Positions 5,627 to 7,912 of a DNA stretch of 7,912 nt are shown in pieces (position 1 is the stretch's first letter; the number at the start of each line of letters is the position of its first letter). Location of the stretch: NCBI GenBank assembly GCA_031396305.1, contig JANNKM010000387.1, positions 1 to 7,912 on the forward strand, written 5' to 3'. The position numbers and the translations under genes are program-made. The stretch is from JAEMQF01 sp031396305. GTDB lineage: Bacteria; Pseudomonadota; Gammaproteobacteria; Burkholderiales; Burkholderiaceae_C. The notes beneath the pieces were generated by a model, which was given only the letters and a program-made list of their open reading frames with translations, ran no database searches and was not told where the DNA came from.

Positions 5627-6616
5627 CTACTTGCTCATCTTGATCGAGCGATCCAGAAACTCGTTCGTGTAGGTCGTCTTCACGTCGAAGGGCTTGTCGA
5701 CCCCGATGTACTCGCGCACCAGTTCATAGTCGGCCGCCATGCGCGAGTCGTCGTGGATGCCCAGCGCGACGTCGCGCGCGTACCTGTCGCTCATCAGCTT
5801 TTCGACCAGGCTCCAGTTCGTCAGTTCGTTGTCGAACTTGAGCGCACCGTTCGCGTCGATCAGCGCCTGCACGCAGGGGTTGGGTTCTTTGACGCAGGCG
5901 GCGAAGGCACGCTGCGTGACCTTGACGAACTTGTCGACGAGCGGCCGGTTCGCCTTCAGGTACTCGGCGTTCACGATCACCGAGTTGCCATAGGGGTTGA
6001 GCCCGGCGTCGCGCCACGCCAGAAAGCCCATGTCGTCGCCCAGCTCGCGCTGGAAGATGTGGTGGATGTTGTAGAACGACGTGGTCACGTCGATCGACTT
6101 GCCCTTCAGCGCGGCAAGCTTGGCGTTCGCGTCGATGTTCACCCAGGTCACCGACTTCGGGTCGAGCTTGTTCGCTTTGGCGAGCGCCGGCCACATCACG
6201 CGCGCGCCGTCGGCGGCGGGATTGCCGATCTTCTTGCCGGCGAAATCTTTCACGCCGGTGATTCCCGAGCTCTTCAGCCAGTACATGCCCTGCGGCGAAT
6301 TGGCGTAGACGTTGAACACCGCCACGGTGTCCGCGCCCTTGCCCTTGGCGACGAGCACGCCGCCCATGTCGGCCAGGCCGAACGGCGTGGCGCCTGCGCC
6401 GACGCGCTGCGTCGACAGCGCCGAGCCCTTGCCGGGCTCGAGGTTGAGCTCGATGCCTTCCTTGGCGTACCAGCCGAGTTTCTTCGCGTAGTAGTACGGC
6501 GCGTGGTCGCCGCCCGGCACCCAGTTCAGAATGAAGTCGACCTTCTGCTGCGCGAACGCAGGCAGCGCTGCAAGGGAGGATGCTACGGCCACGCCGATGA
6601 CGAGTCTCTTGAACAT
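5627..6616 (-). CDS. NMT1/THI5-type ABC transporter substrate-binding protein, secreted
   Basis: 329 aa with a clear signal peptide: basic MFKR, a hydrophobic run, then LPAFA cut before QQ (after A22), so the mature protein is periplasmic. No lipobox is seen. The mature start VDFILNWVPGGDHAPYYYAKK and the following GWYAKEGIELNLEPGKGS are the classic opening of the NMT1/SsuA/ThiY family, which binds pyrimidines, sulfonates, taurine, nitrate or aromatic acids for ABC import. Other family landmarks are GLADMGGVL (80-88) and DFAGKKIG (124-131). C241 and C248 might form a disulfide in the periplasm. The start is fixed by AGGAG (complement of 6622-6626) five bases upstream. No permease or ATPase gene is in the window, so they must lie elsewhere or the protein serves a distant transporter. 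It is divergent from the DapA-like gene, suggesting one shared regulon. The ligand cannot be read from the sequence. Confidence 0.9.
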   Translation of the reverse strand: MFKRLVIGVAVASSLAALPAFAQQKVDFILNWVPGGDHAPYYYAKKLGWYAKEGIELNLEPGKGSALSTQRVGAGATPFGLADMGGVLVAKGKGADTVAVFNVYANSPQGMYWLKSSGITGVKDFAGKKIGNPAADGARVMWPALAKANKLDPKSVTWVNIDANAKLAALKGKSIDVTTSFYNIHHIFQRELGDDMGFLAWRDAGLNPYGNSVIVNAEYLKANRPLVDKFVKVTQRAFAACVKEPNPCVQALIDANGALKFDNELTNWSLVEKLMSDRYARDVALGIHDDSRMAADYELVREYIGVDKPFDVKTTYTNEFLDRSIKMSK

Positions 6617-6621
6617 GCGTT

Positions 6622-6626
6622 CTCCT
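6622..6626 (-). promoter_or_regulatory. Ribosome binding site of the substrate-binding protein gene
   Basis: CTCCT on the plus strand is AGGAG on the minus strand, five bases upstream of the ATG at 6616. It is a strong Shine-Dalgarno, consistent with high expression of a periplasmic binding protein. Confidence 0.7.
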
Positions 6627-6654
6627 GTTGCCTGGGTCGGAAGCGTGCCGCGCG

Positions 6655-6683
6655 TTGACGGTTGACCGGGCCTGCGCTACAGT
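6655..6683 (+). promoter_or_regulatory. Candidate sigma-70 promoter of the DapA-like gene
   Basis: TTGACG (6655-6660, five of six matches) and TACAGT (6678-6683, four of six) are separated by exactly 17 bases. This is the best-spaced promoter in the window. It would start near 6690, leaving a leader of about 88 bases before ATG 6778, and it lies in the 161-base divergent gap shared with the binding-protein gene. Confidence 0.5.
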
Positions 6684-6684
6684 A

Positions 6685-6702
6685 AATTCACCATCTAGTG
6701 AT
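6685..6702. promoter_or_regulatory. Candidate operator just downstream of the -10 box
   Basis: An imperfect palindrome centred on CACCATCTAGTG (CAC and GTG arms, extended outward by A/T pairs) sits at the expected transcription start of the rightward promoter. A repressor bound here could block the DapA-like gene and influence the divergent binding-protein gene. The symmetry is only partial. Confidence 0.3.
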
Positions 6703-6777
6703 TTCGCGGCAAAAGTATAGAACAGGCGCGCGATTTCACCCTTCCTGTCAGCGCCGACACGCCCTAGAGTTTCCCCT

Positions 6778-7839
6778 ATGCAGCGACATTGGTCCGAGTT
6801 GCCGGCCGACACCCTGGCCCTGCTCCGCCAAGGCGCGGTGATCCCCGCGCATCCGCTGGCCCTGGACCGCTCGCGGCGCCTCGATGCGACGCGCCAGCGT
6901 GCTTTGACTCGCTACTACCTCGACGCCGGTGCCGGCGGCCTGGCGGTGGGCGTGCACAGCACCCAATTCGCGATCCGCGAAGTCGGCCTGTACGAGCCGG
7001 TGCTCGAGCTCGCCGCACGCACCGCGCGCGAGTGGGCCAAAGCCCCGGTGTGCCTGATCGCCGGGCTGGCGGGCCGTACCGCGCAAGCGTGCGCCGAGGC
7101 GCAGGTGGCGCTGGCGCATGGCTATCACGCGGGAATGCTGTCGCTGGCGGCGCTGCGCGGCGCGTCGGTCGACGAACTGATCGAGCACTGCACGGCGGTT
7201 GCCGGGCACATTCCGCTGATGGGTTTCTACCTGCAGCCTGCCGTCGGCGGCATCTTGCTTCCGGCCGAGTTCTGGCGGCGTTTCGCGGCGATCGACAACG
7301 TCATCGCGATCAAGCTGGCACCGTTCAACCGCTACCGCACGCTCGACGTCGTGCGCGGCGTCGTCGCCGCGAACGCGCAGGACCGCGTGACGCTCTACAC
7401 CGGCAATGACGATCACATCGTGCTCGACCTGCTGCTGCCGTACGCCGTGCAGCGCGGCGACGAGCGCATCGAGGTGCGCATCCGCGGCGGGTTGCTCGGC
7501 CACTGGAGCGTCTGGACGCGCAGCGCTGTCCTGCAGTTGCAGCGCATTCACCGCGCCATCGCCGCCGGGCCGATCGACGCAGGCCTGCTCGCGCTGGATT
7601 CGCGCGTCACCGACTGCAACGCGGCGTTCTTCGACGTTGCGAATGACTTCGCCGGCTGCATTCCCGGTTGCCACGAAGTATTGCGGCGCCAGGGCCTGCT
7701 CGAGGGCATCTGGTGCCTGGACCCGAACGAGACGCTGTCGCCCGGCCAGCTCGAGGAGATCGACCGCGTCTGCCGCGAGCACGCCGACCTCGCCGACGAT
7801 GCCTTCGTCGCCGCGGGCCTGGCGGGGTGGGTCGCCTGA
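6778..7839 (+). CDS. Dihydrodipicolinate synthase (DapA)-family aldolase/lyase
   Basis: 353 aa, longer than typical DapA (about 290). The TIM-barrel landmarks are in order: IPAHPLALD (22-30), DAGAGGLAVGVHSTQF (49-64), GFYLQPAVGG (149-158) with Y151 in the place of the catalytic tyrosine, and AIKLAPFNRY (177-186) with K179 as the likely Schiff-base lysine. The family condenses or cleaves pyruvate-type keto acids, or dehydrates sugar acids, in the cytoplasm. The pyruvate-binding TTGE motif of true DapA is replaced by GVHSTQF, so lysine biosynthesis is unlikely and a catabolic lyase role is favoured. The extra C-terminal 60 or so residues are family-specific. It is divergent from the binding-protein gene and followed after nine bases by another gene, so it probably heads an operon. 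No good ribosome site precedes ATG 6778; GTG 6838 is an alternative start next to the core fold. Confidence 0.82.
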   Translation: MQRHWSELPADTLALLRQGAVIPAHPLALDRSRRLDATRQRALTRYYLDAGAGGLAVGVHSTQFAIREVGLYEPVLELAARTAREWAKAPVCLIAGLAGRTAQACAEAQVALAHGYHAGMLSLAALRGASVDELIEHCTAVAGHIPLMGFYLQPAVGGILLPAEFWRRFAAIDNVIAIKLAPFNRYRTLDVVRGVVAANAQDRVTLYTGNDDHIVLDLLLPYAVQRGDERIEVRIRGGLLGHWSVWTRSAVLQLQRIHRAIAAGPIDAGLLALDSRVTDCNAAFFDVANDFAGCIPGCHEVLRRQGLLEGIWCLDPNETLSPGQLEEIDRVCREHADLADDAFVAAGLAGWVA

Positions 7840-7848
7840 GGCCGCAGC

Positions 7849-7912
7849 ATGGACCTCTTCAGCTCCAAGCTGCGCCATTACACGCTGGGCGTGGCGGCGC
7901 ACCTGTTGTTCC
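7849..7912 (+). CDS. Start of an unidentified gene, cut by window edge
   Basis: An ATG at 7849, nine bases after the DapA-like stop, opens a frame with no stop to the window end (21 complete codons, beginning MDLFSSKLRHYTLG). A TGAGG stretch at 7837-7841 overlaps the previous stop codon and could serve as the ribosome site, which fits an operon. The piece is too short for me to recognise a family. Confidence 0.5.
   Translation, partial: MDLFSSKLRHYTLGVAAHLLF

Noticed and set aside
5546..6658. Plus-strand frame of 370 codons opposite the binding-protein gene
   Set aside because: The minus-strand gene has a signal peptide, strong Shine-Dalgarno and family motifs; the plus frame has none.
6748..7902. 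Minus-strand frame of 384 codons opposite the DapA-like gene
   Set aside because: It is a shadow of the plus-strand gene, with no motif and no ribosome site.

Overview
The window is very GC-rich DNA with dense, short-gapped genes and strong G/C preference at third codon positions. It is probably from a betaproteobacterium of the Burkholderiales. This rests on composition, on TACAAT-type -10 boxes and on the kind of catabolic gene set present; no rRNA or housekeeping marker is visible to confirm it. I see no phage, insertion sequence, CRISPR array, tRNA or rRNA. The content is an accessory catabolic or transport neighbourhood.

Layout. (1) Bases 1-446, minus strand: the first 148 codons of a dihydropyrimidinase/hydantoinase-like amidohydrolase, cut by the window edge. 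(2) 447-756: an AT-richer divergent regulatory region holding an unusual cluster of GTTGA half-sites and two palindromes. (3) 757-1482, plus: an arylmalonate-decarboxylase/maleate-isomerase superfamily protein with a single catalytic cysteine. (4) 1626-2339, plus: a GntR regulator of the FCD (FadR-like) type, with its own likely promoter. (5) 2497-3501, plus: a short, zinc-ligand-containing MetE-core methyltransferase. (6) 3624-4664, plus: an NAD(P)-binding epimerase/dehydratase-like protein that lacks the usual catalytic lysine. (7) 4651-5601, plus: a two-domain GNAT acetyltransferase whose start overlaps the preceding gene. (8) 5627-6616, minus: a secreted NMT1/THI5-type ABC-transporter substrate-binding protein. 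(9) 6778-7839, plus: a DapA (dihydrodipicolinate synthase)-family aldolase/lyase, divergent from gene 8. (10) From 7849, plus: the first 21 codons of an unidentified gene running off the edge.

How they may work together (inference). A periplasmic binding protein of a family that often carries pyrimidines, sulfonates or other small heterocyclic or aromatic molecules would deliver a substrate. A cyclic-amide hydrolase could open a ring, an AMDase-like enzyme could decarboxylate or isomerise an acidic product, and a DapA-like lyase could cleave a carbon chain. The MetE-like protein could move a methyl group, and the epimerase-like and acetyltransferase proteins could modify an intermediate. The FCD regulator would sense an acid intermediate. 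No single known pathway that I can name has this set, so the substrate is unknown and the pathway is a hypothesis.
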